DNA of 64,000 bases, taken from the NCBI GenBank assembly GCA_002914845.1, contig JXTC01000053.1, forward strand, positions 849,460 through 913,459. The letters are read 5' to 3'. Shown here piece after piece: positions 38,098 to 49,100 of this stretch. Source of the DNA: Trema orientale. Lineage: Eukaryota > Streptophyta > Magnoliopsida > Rosales > Cannabaceae. How positions within the stretch are numbered: the stretch's first letter is position 1; each line of letters opens with the position of its first letter. A program made the position numbers and the translations under genes. The notes below the pieces were generated by a model. It had not been told where the DNA came from and searched no databases. It worked only from the letters and a program-made list of their open reading frames with translations.

Positions 38098-39600
38098 AGT
38101 GAATGGACGTTTTCATCGAAGAAAATATTATGGTCTTATATTACTAAAGAAAGTAAGGCCATGGGTGTATGAAAGGGTATAACTTATATAACCCTTGTAG
38201 ATAAGCTGTATGAGGTAATTAGAGTTGATAAAAGTCATTTTGATTTGGAACTTAAGGTTATTTATAAATGTGGCAGTGGAGATGGAATCTCTATTCCTCT
38301 AACATGTTAGTTTATAACATGTATTGACAATAATTGTATGTGGCGATTGCGAGCTAAAAAGGTGGAGCAATATAACATGTTTGAGGTTGAAAGATATGTG
38401 CATAAACGCACATGTTCGTTAGTAATAAGGCATAAGGACAACCAATTGGTAGTACCATGGGTTATTGGATATTGTATTAAGAGAAAGTACATAAATCCAG
38501 TAAACCCTAATTATACCCCTAGATTAATAATCAATGATTTCTCCAAATACTATGGGATTAACATGATATATGAAAAGGCATGGAGGTATAGGAAAAAAAG
38601 TACTTGTGTATGTCAAGAGAACAGTGGATGAGATTGGACGTTTCAAGTATTTCTTTATGTCACTAGGTGCATCTATTTGGGACTCTAGAGTAGCATACTG
38701 TCCTATGCTGTGTATGGATGGATTTTTCTTGAAAACAAACTATGGAGGGATAATATTGGCTTCTATTGCTAGAGATGCAAACAGGCAGTTGTATCCTATT
38801 GCATTTGGAGTAGTCGACTTAGAGAACAACGAATCCTGGATGTATTTTACCGTAAAACTAAAGGAAGCAATTAAAAACGTTGAGAACTTAGTCTTCGTAT
38901 CGAACCGACACCCAAGTATTGTGAGTGTCTTATCAACTGTGTTCCTTGAAGCACACCATGGAGCTTACATATATCATATTGGTATGAATATCCAAGTAGA
39001 ATTCAAGACTGATCATTGCCATAGTAAATACTTCTTGGTAGTAAAATCCTATCAGATAAGTACTTTCTTCATCATTTTGAGAAGATCAAGGTCAAGGATC
39101 AAGTCATTGCTAATTATTTAAAAGACATAAGCATTGAGAAATAGAGCCATGCAAACTTCTCTAGCCTTCATTACAATATCATGATAAGTAATAATGCTGA
39201 GAGCTTTAACAACACTAGTAAAGACACATGGAAGTATCCAATCACAACTTTGGCGAAGTTTCTGAGGTATACACTACAAACTTAGTTCTTTGAAAGGTGA
39301 ACCTTGGTAATAGAATCTAATAAACAGTTAGCCAAAAAATATTGAAAAGAAATCAGAGGATCATATTGAGGCTGTGAAGACTTTGATAGTCCAACCTCTC
39401 AGCCACTATGAGTTTTATGTCATAAATAGTGATAGAGACCATCAAGTTAACTTACAGACAAAGACTTGTAGTTGTAGAAAGTTTAATTTGATAGGTCTCC
39501 TATGTACGCATGCATTGGCGGCTACTCTGAGTCGACGCATCAATCCATACATCTTGTGTTCCTGGTATTATACAGTTGATGCATAAATGCACTCATATGC
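38098..39600 (+). pseudogene. MudrA-type MULE transposase, decayed
   Basis: The N-terminal region (38098-38340) matches the start of plant MULE transposases in style but has in-frame stops near 38170 and 38309. It is followed by the FAR1/Mu-type zinc-finger region with CMWRLRAKK and VPWVIGYCIKRKYI (38338-38500). The reading frame shifts around 38570-38630. The MULE catalytic domain (38650-39000) keeps the first Asp in CMDGFFLKTNYGG. The phrase normally reading SDRH has Asn (SNRHPSI), so the second catalytic Asp is lost. Stops follow from 39119. A SWIM zinc finger (CSCRKFNLIGLLCTHALAA, Cys-Cys-Cys-His) is at about 39460-39525, with the tail AETIYPVRNKEE to 39640. The enzyme would cut and join element ends in the nucleus; this copy cannot. 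Confidence 0.85.
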
Positions 39601-39829
39601 AGAGACTATATATCCAGTAAGAAATAAAGAAGAATGAGATGTACCAAATGATATTAGTAGACGTATGGTGGAACCAACTCATTATAAACCAAAGGTTGGT
39701 CGGCCATTACATCAATATGCTGCAAAATGAACGGAATACAAAAAATATTAAGTGAATACATAAAATGACATCAAAATATAAATTTATATAATTAATCATA
39801 TTATTTCTTCTGTAAGCCACTTCCAACGG

Positions 39830-41618
39830 GTCTAGATATCCAAGAAGAATGCAACAATAGCTACATCAATGGGAACCTGGATTAGTTTCTAGTTGTCAAT
39901 GGATCCAGCAAGTTATTTCCTGAATATTTCCTGATGTTTCTTGTCAATTTTCCAGAAAGGGTCTGGTTTATGTGGATCATTGACCTTAAACTTTTTGTTG
40001 GAGAGATCAGTGTAGTCAATGAATCTTTTGGTCTTGTGGGCTACCCGCATGTTCCTGCAAAACTGAATTCCAGCAACCTCACTTAGTTTTACCTCCTTCA
40101 CGCCCGGAGTTTGCTGTTATTCAGTGGTTTTTTGTTCAAGGGTTTTCTGTTTACTATGAGTCCATACCACCATATCATCACTGGGTTCATATCCTTAAGG
40201 AAGCACATCTAACTCGATGGCCTTTGAATCATTATAGTGTAGTTGTCGCTATACTTTTATTGCCTCCACCATCTTCAACAGCCTATTTAGTTTATCATTC
40301 ACAGCCACCCGGTTTACCTTCATCTCAACCTGGTTCACCTTTAATTCAGCGATATCAGCATTCAGCTCAGTATAAAAAGTATGTGAACGAGGCAAATTAT
40401 CTGATGGTTGCTCCTCTGGTTCATCTGTGGGAGCGTCAAATATGCCAGCTTCCTCTATAGCTCGCTTTGTTTCGACTGCCTTCTTCTTATTTTCATCCTC
40501 CTCCTCACCTTCAATTCCCACTGCCTAAACTCCAGTACTACTGAGGCTATAGTGTGGATTGTGATAAATTTGGCATAAAATTCTTTCTCAGCCTCTCGTT
40601 GATTCAATATCGCCTCTGTCACAAGGTGTAAAATACTTCAAAAATAGCATTAATCAACTAAGACAAATAAAAAAATATTTATAAACTATAGAAAGCATAT
40701 TATGTACTTACTTTCTTAATTTTCAATACATCTTCACAATCCTTTTGTGATGGCATTTTGTTACTTGTCCACGATAGTATCTTTGGGAATTTTATGCCAA
40801 GGTTATTAGCAAATGCACCGGTCAGATTGGGATAAATTTTATGCCAAGATTATTAGCAAATGCACCAGTCAAATTGGGATAACCTCACAAGCCAAATATT
40901 TTGCAGAGCAATGCTAAGCTCATACACAGTATATTCCTTGGCCTTCTTGTTCTTTTTAATCTTATCAAGGTAATTTTTCCTCTGGTGGTTCATGTCTTTA
41001 TTCAAACTAATGAAGATCCTATCATAAGATCATCTTCCCTATAGATAATTGAAGGAATCCTCTCCATTTTCCACAAAAGACAGCTTATTCATTTGAATCT
41101 TGGTGCTTGACTCCTGTGCCATCAAGATCCTATCAACGAAGTAGCACAAACCCAACTTTGACACATCCTCCTTGTCCTCACAATTTAGAAAATGCAGCTT
41201 CTAATTTACCGGATCTCACTGTGGCTCCGTTATTTAGATATATCTCTCTAAGCCTTGTGCTATCGGATATAGATTTGAGCTTCACAATATCTGGATCTTT
41301 CCTAAAATTTAAAGTTGTTATCAAAGCAAACTCACGAAGTCCAAATCTCAAATTTTTATCCCCAATGAAAAACTGCAACTCTGTGGGCTTTGTGGATTTC
41401 ACCATCCTCAACAATAGGTGGTGTAGAAGCACTCTAGATGCTTGCATTAGAGAAACAACAAAAAATTGCTTAAATGGATATTCATTTGCCCTCTCCATCA
41501 AACCATATTTATTAAATTTTTTCTTGATCTTCGATATAATTGTTGTTCCTTTTACGGTGATCCTTCCAGGAAAGTGATGCTCAACAGGTACAAGGAACTT
41601 TGACTTTAGGTTCCGCAT
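39830..41618 (-). pseudogene. DUF1985-containing gene of the Kaonashi MULE, decayed
   Basis: On the minus strand a 146-codon stretch (41618-41178) includes FGLREFALITTLNF, the signature of DUF1985. DUF1985 similarity continues in another frame after 41180 (LGLCYFVDRILMAQESS, then YTVYELSIALQNIWL near 40900), with a stop where the family has Trp near 41040. Further on are a charged linker with Glu/Lys repeats (40521-40249) and a phrase NDPHKPDPFWKIDKKHQEIF (about 39985-39915) resembling the region before a Ulp1-type protease domain. No Ulp1 catalytic His/Asp/Cys segment was seen, so the protease part is missing. A possible first exon is at 43179-42982. The function of these proteins in transposition is not established. 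Confidence 0.75.
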
Positions 41619-41659
41619 TGAAGGAAAAAAAAAAATTAGACAAATTTTTCAAAAAAATA

Positions 41660-42800
41660 TATATATATATAAATATCATCGAATTTCGTCGAAAAATCAT
41701 TGAAATTGAGTCGAAAGAAATTGAAATACTGTCGAATCTTTGAATACATGATTTTCTATGCTATTTCAATGGTCGTCAAGTAAAATTGCAGAAACTCTTA
41801 AAAGTGGTGAAACAATCGAAAAGGGTAATTTGCAGCAAAAATCCCTAACTTTTAGTATCTTTAGCATTCAGGTCGCTAACCTTTAAATTTTGGTATTTAA
41901 ATCTCAAACCTCACAAAAGTGTTGCACCGTTGGTCCTTTTTTCACTTCCACCCATTTATTCCGTCAAAAAAAAAGAAGAAAAAAGGCAGTTTAAAGAAAG
42001 AAAACAGTCCATATTTTCTCTAAAAAAGATCCGAATCAAATTTAGTTACTTATTTATTTATTTCATATTCTTTCTATTTTTTGATATTGGGTATAAATGA
42101 TTTTTTTTCTAAATTTGGACTTGGGTTTTCTTTCTTTAAACTACCTTTTTTTCTTTTTTTCTTTTTGACGGAATAAATGGATGGAAGTGAAAAAAGGACC
42201 AACGGTGTATCACTTTTGTGAGGTTTGAGATTTAAATGCCAAAATTTAAAGATTAGGGACCTAAATGCCAAAGATACTAAAGGTTGGAGATTTTTGCTGC
42301 AAATTACCCAATCGAAAATGATCATAAAAATGCATCGAAAAACAGAGCATGATGAACTACAATAAAAAATGCATCGAAAAATAGTCGAAATATTTACTTC
42401 CCTTTCCTAGTCTAACCATACATCGAACTACAATCGAAAAAGCATCGAAAAATAGTTGAAAACTTCCCTTTCCTAATCTAACCAGCCATCAAAAGATAAT
42501 CGAAAAGGCATTGAATATAAATCGAATACGATAACTCAAAGAATCAAAATAGCATCGAAATGACCGTGAAATCGAATCGAAATATCATCAAATGTTAAGA
42601 TTTTAATAATAGAAACTTTTATTACTTAAATTAAGCATCGAAATTTCATTGGAATGTCCACGAAATTAAATCGAAATATCATCGAATGTTTAGGATTTTA
42701 ATAGAAATTTTTATTACTTAAAACAAGCATCGAAAGTGCATCAGAAACTCAATGAAATACCATCGAAGAAAATCGAATAACAACAAATTATTATCAAATG
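41660..42800. repeat. right subterminal TCGAAA array of the MULE
   Basis: Dozens of CATCGAAA, GTCGAAA and AATCGAAA words are scattered at intervals of 8-30 bp on both sides of the nested MITE. In 42320-42800 there are also longer repeats, such as ACTTCCCTTTCCTA near 42397 and 42463 and TAAGATTTTAATA near 42596. The orientation is opposite to the TTTCGA words at 37820-37985. Confidence 0.85.
41823..42309. mobile_element. MITE, Mutator-type, nested in the MULE
   Basis: A 487-bp element with long inverted arms, GGGTAATTTGCAGCAAAAAT at both ends and near-perfect pairing for about 150 bp. It is flanked by an exact 9-bp duplication, AATCGAAAA at 41814-41822 and 42310-42318. The duplicated target is itself one of the TCGAAA words of the host element. 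Non-coding. Confidence 0.93.
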
Positions 42801-42981
42801 GTCTTCGAAATCAAAATCACAAAAATTTCATGATTTTTCATCTTTAATCACTCGATAATTCAACAAATAGCCTCAAACATAAATGAAACTTAATCGAAAT
42901 TGGAAATAAATGATTAATCAACTAAATTATTCAAAATTCCTAATTTTTCTATAAAAATAAAACCCTAAAATCTATAATTTC

Positions 42982-43179
42982 TTACATTTTTTGCGAACTC
43001 ATTTTTCTGGCTCTTAGACGGCGATGGCGACGGAGCAAACTGTTTGGGCTTCTGGGGTGCTTCGGCTTGAATACCTTTTGGGGTTTACAGCTTTTGAGCT
43101 TCGACTTCAATTTTTCGAGCGAGAAATGAAAATGACGGAGATTTTGAGAGACGTTCACCATAATTTCAACAGAGACCAA
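42982..43179 (-). pseudogene. possible 5' exon of the DUF1985 gene
   Basis: A 65-codon minus-strand frame just inside the right terminal region, rich in Lys/Arg/Pro (PKHPRSPNSLLRRHRRLRAR). Position and composition suit the basic N-terminus of a KI-MULE gene whose intron holds the TCGAAA array and nested MITE. The splice was not established. Confidence 0.35.
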
Positions 43180-43404
43180 CAGATTTAAGAGGAAAAACAG
43201 ACTGAGATTGAAACGACTATGAGAGGGAGAAACAGAGACTCGACGACTGTGAGAGTGAGAAGTGAAGAAATTGAATTTCGAGCATAGTTTTTCTTAGGTT
43301 TTTTAGGGGCAGTTTTGTCCATTTGCATATTTTTCAGAGTATTTTTAAAATGAGCATATACACCAAAATATACCTATCTTCATGCATATATGGCCTAATT
43401 TCTT

Positions 43405-43413
43405 GTAAGAGAG
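43405..43413. repeat. target-site duplication of the Kaonashi MULE, right
   Basis: GTAAGAGAG, identical to 37335-37343. Confidence 0.85.
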
Positions 43414-45236
43414 ACTGATTTGTTGAAATATCTGGGTTCTGCAAAATATGGCTATGGAAATTAATCTTGGAGATGACTCTAACAGCTTTTTCATGGTTTG
43501 ATGATGAAGATATAGGGGGTACACACAAGACGCAGAACACAAAAATAGCTTCAATAAGCAGTGAATTACAAATCCCAGCATAACGCAGATAACATTGTTT
43601 ATAGTTCAAAAAAAAATTATTAAAAAGAAAGGCCAATCTCCTCCCAAAAAAATCAACCTTGGTTTGGAAAGACCCATGCTTTTAATATTGGGTCTTAATT
43701 TCCAAATCATCAATTTTGATTTTTGGAGCAATGGGTTGAATGCAGATATGAACCACTACATTACTAACAGGGCTTAAAACTATATAATTTTGGTCAAGAA
43801 TAAAAAATTGCCATCATTTACTGTAGTTTGCAGTAGCCAAGAAGAACTAAGTGTTCTCCTACATGATTTATATTTCTTGATATCAATCTTGGGTTGTTGA
43901 TGTTTATTTTTCTTCTTTTATTTTTATCTTTTAAACCATAAAATTTAGTACGGTTTTTTTTTTCGTTTCAAAGGAAAGAAAAGCTTGCGAATTACGGCCA
44001 TGAAAAAGAAGAAGCTGGAGGGGTAATGAGGAAAATACATGAGGTGAAGAAAGTTTCGGGAAAATCTCCTAGCCATCCTTGAAGAAGATGAGATGAGCAG
44101 ATGAAGCTTGGGAGGGGAAAAAAAATAAGAAAAAGAAAAAGGAGGAAGCTTGAAGAAGAAGCTCAAGAATGACAAGAATGATAATCATATGTGGCTTCAT
44201 GCCATCTAAACCATAGAATCTAGATCCAAAGGTTATCAAAAGGGTTGTAGCTATAAGGTCAAAAATAGGGATTGTACTATATATATATATAAAAAACAAA
44301 AAAAGGGTGTATCCCATATACAAAACGAATTTTATTGTTGGCACCAAACATGTACACTACTTTGATAAGTGTGTGATAAATGTGGCCTCTTGTAACATTA
44401 TTGCTCTATTATATATGTGCTAACATGTGATAAAAAGAGAACAGTCCTAATTTATTAGAACTCCCTCGATACTATACATTAATATTCTCTTTTTTGTTGT
44501 ATTTTCGTTTCTTTTGGATTTCGAGAAGTTGTAATATTTATGTTCATAGTCAGATCATAGTCTTCGCAATAGGCGTTTGAGTACCTGAACTGGTTCCTAT
44601 TCGATTAGGGTAGTTGCAATATTATCCCTTGTGCCAACTGCCATCTTGACTGATAGATAGACTTTCATTAAAGTCGTTTTTTGGGAGAGAAAAAGAATAC
44701 CACGTAAGTGACAATTCTGGCCACTACTTATGCTGATAAATAGCTTTCATTTCTCATATATATATATATTTTTTTTTATATGGTCCTACCATAAATATCT
44801 TTCCCTTTTTTTATATATACATATAAATATATAGATGTATATCCCTCTAATGAATACATATAGCTTTGGTTTGGAAAAGTCTTATAATTAAGAGATGCAT
44901 TCCTAGAGGGAGCAGAGTATGGGAAAGGACCATGCATCCTTATTATTATTTTCTTTTTTGAAATACCATAATTATTAATGGAGTACTGGCACCACAACTA
45001 CTGATCTAAAATCATTATACTAGATCATATATGACGTTATATATGCGAAAACTAAATATTGTTACACCGGACACAATTTTGTGGTGCGTATTGAATAAAG
45101 ACTAAAATGAGTTTCACAAGTTGAGTCTACACTTTCGTTACTACGCAATGTTGACACTATATATATGTACATTTTTGCTAGTATGTGATGTTGGCACCGC
45201 GTGTACACTCTCGTACGTAGACCAGTAACATTGCTG
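43414..45236. other. intergenic, no gene recognised
   Basis: AT-rich sequence. 44236-44272 repeats the transposon-end phrase described at 35490-35690. Minus-strand frames at 43945-44347 are low in complexity (Phe/Ser-rich from AAG/GAA runs) and show no domain. Confidence 0.5.
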
Positions 45237-45245
45237 TATTATATA

Positions 45246-45675
45246 GTGAAAATTACACATAATATCCGTTTTTTAAAACTTATTTCAAAAATACTCGTTT
45301 TTAAAACTTCTTTCAAAAATACCCATTTTACGGTCCACATTTCATATGAAAAATATGAGTGGTCCACATTTCATATGAGTGGTCCACATTTACAATATAA
45401 ATTTTATCCATGAGGTACACATTTCGTGTAAAATATGAACGGTACACATTTTAAAATGTGTGCAAATTTTGAGTGTAAATTTTATTCATGAAATGTGGAC
45501 CGCGGTATACATTTAATGCATGAAATAAATACCGTGGTCTACATTTCATGTGTAAAATAGTGGTGGTCTATATTTCTCCAAAAAAAGTATAAAAACGGGT
45601 ATTTATGAAATAAAAATAAAAAATGAGTATTTATGAAAATATGGTTTTAAAAATAGGTATTTATGAACTTTTCCC
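45246..45675. mobile_element. MITE, Mutator-type
   Basis: A 430-bp element with imperfect inverted arms (GTGAAAATTACACATAATAT and, reversed, GGGAAAAGTTCATAAATAC). It is flanked by an exact 9-bp duplication TATTATATA at 45237-45245 and 45676-45684. Inside, GGTCCACATTTCAT-type words repeat about six times in both orientations. The low complexity of the target weakens the duplication a little. Confidence 0.78.
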
Positions 45676-46077
45676 TATTATATATGTGAAAAATAAAAGG
45701 AAAACAGTCTAATTTAGTCTTACAACACTACGTGACAATTCTAAGGCAACTACGTACGTATATATGGTGATGAAATACCCCATACGCTAGTGAATATAGC
45801 TTTGGAGAAGTCTTGAGAGATACATTTTCAAAGGGAGCACATTGAGATCCTATAGGACCATGGTTCTAGTGCCCTATAATAAGCCAATGACCACGTAATA
45901 AAAGACGAAACTTTTGAACGTTTTATTAGACGAGGGGTCTAGATAATACTCCCTTTTTTGTCTTTATTATATATTTTTTGAAGAGTCCAACCTAATAAAG
46001 ATAACGTTTGAAAAAGATTGTGGACAGTATAAGTCACCGAACAACATAATCAAAGTTTATACTTGTGTTATCTTTTC

Positions 46078-46082
46078 TATAA
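46078..46082 (+). promoter_or_regulatory. candidate TATA box of the second phytocyanin gene
   Basis: TATAA in TTTTCTATAAGTT, about 95 bp before the start codon and upstream of a GA-repeat leader. Confidence 0.4.
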
Positions 46083-46130
46083 GTTAACCTAAAGTTTCTG
46101 GAATTCTTGTTCATTTGCTAAAACATTCTA

Positions 46131-46149
46131 GAGAGAGAGAGAGAGAGAG
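46131..46149 (+). repeat. GA microsatellite in the leader of the second phytocyanin gene
   Basis: Nine to ten GA units 28-46 bp before the start codon, likely within the 5' untranslated region. GA tracts are bound by plant GAGA-type (BBR/BPC) factors; any role here is inference. Confidence 0.8.
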
Positions 46150-46176
46150 GGGGGCGACCTTGGAACACGCAGAAAA

Positions 46177-49100
46177 ATGGCAAAAGGGTTCATGGGTTTG
46201 ATCTGGTGCTTCGTCCTTACGGTGGTCATCTTGACAGAGAGTGCCTCTGCGGTGACATACACTGTTGGAGACACTTTAGGTTGGACAGTCCCTCCAAACA
46301 CCTCCTTCTACTCCGATGACTGGGCTCATTCCAAAACCTTTCTTGCTGGAGACATATTATGTGAGTATATATTATTAAAATTAAATATTAAAATAAAAAA
46401 AAATGTGTTTATAAACTATCAGGCTCTCAATTTGTCCAATATTCTTTTCTTTTTTCTCTCTCTTTTTTTTTTTTTTTTTGAAATTTTCGGTTGTTGATTT
46501 AGTCATATATTTATATATAATCGTAGAGATCATACAAGTTTTTGCTTTTCTCCTATTAAAAAAAAAGGAAAAGATGTGTTTGAAATTTAATTTATTAAGG
46601 GGAAAAAAAAGGAATGAAACTTTTTTTTTTTTTTTTTTTGGAAATTTTGTAAGATTTTAAAAGTGCTAATTAATAAATTTTCTTTAATTAGGAGTAAAAA
46701 CAAAGTTATTTATCCTGAATATTTTACCCTATGCTTCCAAGACTCCAAGTATAGAGAGGGTGTTCGGAGATTATTGACCGAGTAGATAAAAATAGAGGGA
46801 AAATAGATATGATGAAATGAGATCTAAGATGTTTTATATTGTTGAGAGTATAACTATTGTGGTCCACTTCCTAATCTTACACAGTATGAAAGCAACTAAT
46901 ATTTTAGTACTTTCGTTCGAAGTTTTGCTTTTGCAAACTCATGAGTTTTGCTTAACATGGGCTTTGTGCACAAGTGTCCATGATTTAGGTTTGGTTGGAT
47001 TTATGATTGGACTTCTTACAAAAATTAAAGCCCAAATACCAAAACTTTTCATTCAAAATTAGTATTTTTCAATGATACTTGAGGTAATCAGTTGGGTTAT
47101 TTGGGGTAACCAATATAGTTACTTAAAATAATCGATCAAATTATCCCACGTGACTCGAACGGTTACCTCAAGTATCTAATCAAGTAATAAAAAATAGTAT
47201 TTTTATAATACTTTGATATTTTTCTAATTAAAATATGAGAGTTTTCAAGCAAAAAAAAATCTAGGATTTTTCAATTTTTCTGAAAAATGATCGTAAAAAA
47301 TCAAATTTCCTCTTTATAATTTAGGGCTTTTTAAGGGAAATTTACACCTAGGGGGTCTACTAAATCCTTATGATGAAAAATAGGACTCACTCATTAATGT
47401 TTTCAAAACTAACCCCAATTGTCATGTCACACATATAAAATTACTTGGATACCCTATTTCTTCAACAAACTTCAAACTACTTTAGCCACCACCACCGGTC
47501 CCGATCCCGACCCCGACGGCGGCGCCTCCACTCAACTATGGTCGAAAATTTTCAACCGTGGTCGAACTTGTCCGACCACCTCTCCCGGTTGTTCCGATCA
47601 TTTTTCAACCGGTGTCCGGAAAATTTCGACTCCAGTCGAAAATGTTCGACTAGGGTCGAACAACCGTTCGACCGTAGTCGAACAATTCGACTGGGGTCGA
47701 AGCCACGGTCGAAATTTTCGACCGGCGTTCGACCGTGGTCGAAAATTTCGACCCCAGTCGAACATAGCCGGCCGTCTTCCTGGCGCCGCCTCCGTCACTT
47801 TTGATTTTTTCGACTAGGGTCGAGTCAGGGGTAATTTTGGAACTCCGAAATATTCATTAAATGACATGGCAATAAAAGTCCTACTTTTGTAAATGGTTTA
47901 TAAGTTGTCTATTTTTTCATCACATGTATTAAAAGAAGGTCAAAATTAATAATTCCCCAAAAACCAAATGGCCGAATTTTGAATCACAATTTGCAAAAAA
48001 ACCATTTTTCAAACATTGTTAAAAAATGGCCGAATTTTGAAAATTATTAAAAAATAAATATTTTTCATATTTAATATATCAAAATGTATTGATTTCGTTT
48101 TTTGGAAATTTGATTTATTTTTTAAAAAATTGACATACTTTATAAAAAATTAATTTACTTTATATATAATAAATCAACTAAAAAATTAATTTACTTTATA
48201 AAAATGGATCAACTAAAAAGCGGTCATTTATTAAAATAAAATTATAAGATACTATTTTATTAGATAAGTGTAAAAATGGTCTTTTTTTTTTAAATTAATC
48301 TCTAAAAAAATTTCATTTTTTATAACTACTATATAATTTTTTGGACCCAATCCAGAAGCCTCGATTTGGAGAAAACGAAATGAGCTTTTTAGCCAAATGG
48401 CCAAATTTTGTATCACAGTTCGAAAAATGGCCGATCTCAAATGTTGTTATAAAATAGCAGAATTTTATAATTTTTTAAAAATAGTCTTTTTTTCATATTT
48501 AATAGATTAAAATATATTGATTTATTTTGTATAAAATTGATTTATTTTTTAAAAAATAGATCAACTAAAAAGCAATCATTTGTCAAAATAAAAAATTATA
48601 CAACGGTCATTTATTAAATAGGTGTAAACGGTCATTTTTTAAATTGACCTAAATAAAACGAAATTTCTTATAAATACTCAAAAGGAGACGATCCATACCT
48701 GCAATGGATTGGAGTTTAAAAATAATTTAAGAAAGTATTTAAAAAAAAAAAACTATACTTTTTATAAGTATTTTTTAAGATTATTTTTTTTAGAATTGAC
48801 ATAAAACTTATAATGGGTAGTCAAAATTTTTGTGATAATATTGTGACCATGGTCGCAATATTTGTGACTAAGATCATAAAAGTTGTGACCACTGGTTACA
48901 AATTTCTTGATTGTCTTAAAAAAAAAAATCCTAAAAAGGGTTGTGGATGTGGGTAGGAGTAATTTGAGTTTACATGATTTCTTTACAATTATTTTTTATG
49001 ATAAATATTTTTAGAACTAATCATAAAAATTATGATATCTTTTTAAAGTCATAACTTCTATGACGAGTAGTTATAAAAAATGTAACCAGTCATAAGAGTT

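Larger units (their letters stand above)
37344..43404. mobile_element. Mutator-like element, Kaonashi (KI-MULE) type, complete in extent
   Basis: The 6061-bp element is bounded by the perfect 9-bp duplication GTAAGAGAG. Its ends are imperfect inverted repeats for at least 85 bp: left AGAAATTGGGTAAAATATAC; right, reversed, AAGAAATTAGGCCATATATG, with shared TATTTTGG and AAAAATATGCA words further in. Inside are a MudrA-type transposase remnant on the plus strand, and a DUF1985-type gene remnant on the minus strand converging on it. MULEs carrying DUF1985/Ulp1-type genes are known as Kaonashi elements. Both genes are decayed, so it cannot move by itself. A smaller Mutator-type MITE is nested inside. 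It separates the two phytocyanin genes. Confidence 0.88.

Noticed and set aside
47419-47817. Open frames of 119-132 codons on the plus strand
   Set aside because: Created by the TCGA-palindrome repeat, which lacks stops in several frames at once; no domain.
47330-47965. Complete Mutator-like element around the TCGA island
   Set aside because: Flanks look weakly inverted, but no 9-bp duplication could be placed; kept only as a possibility.
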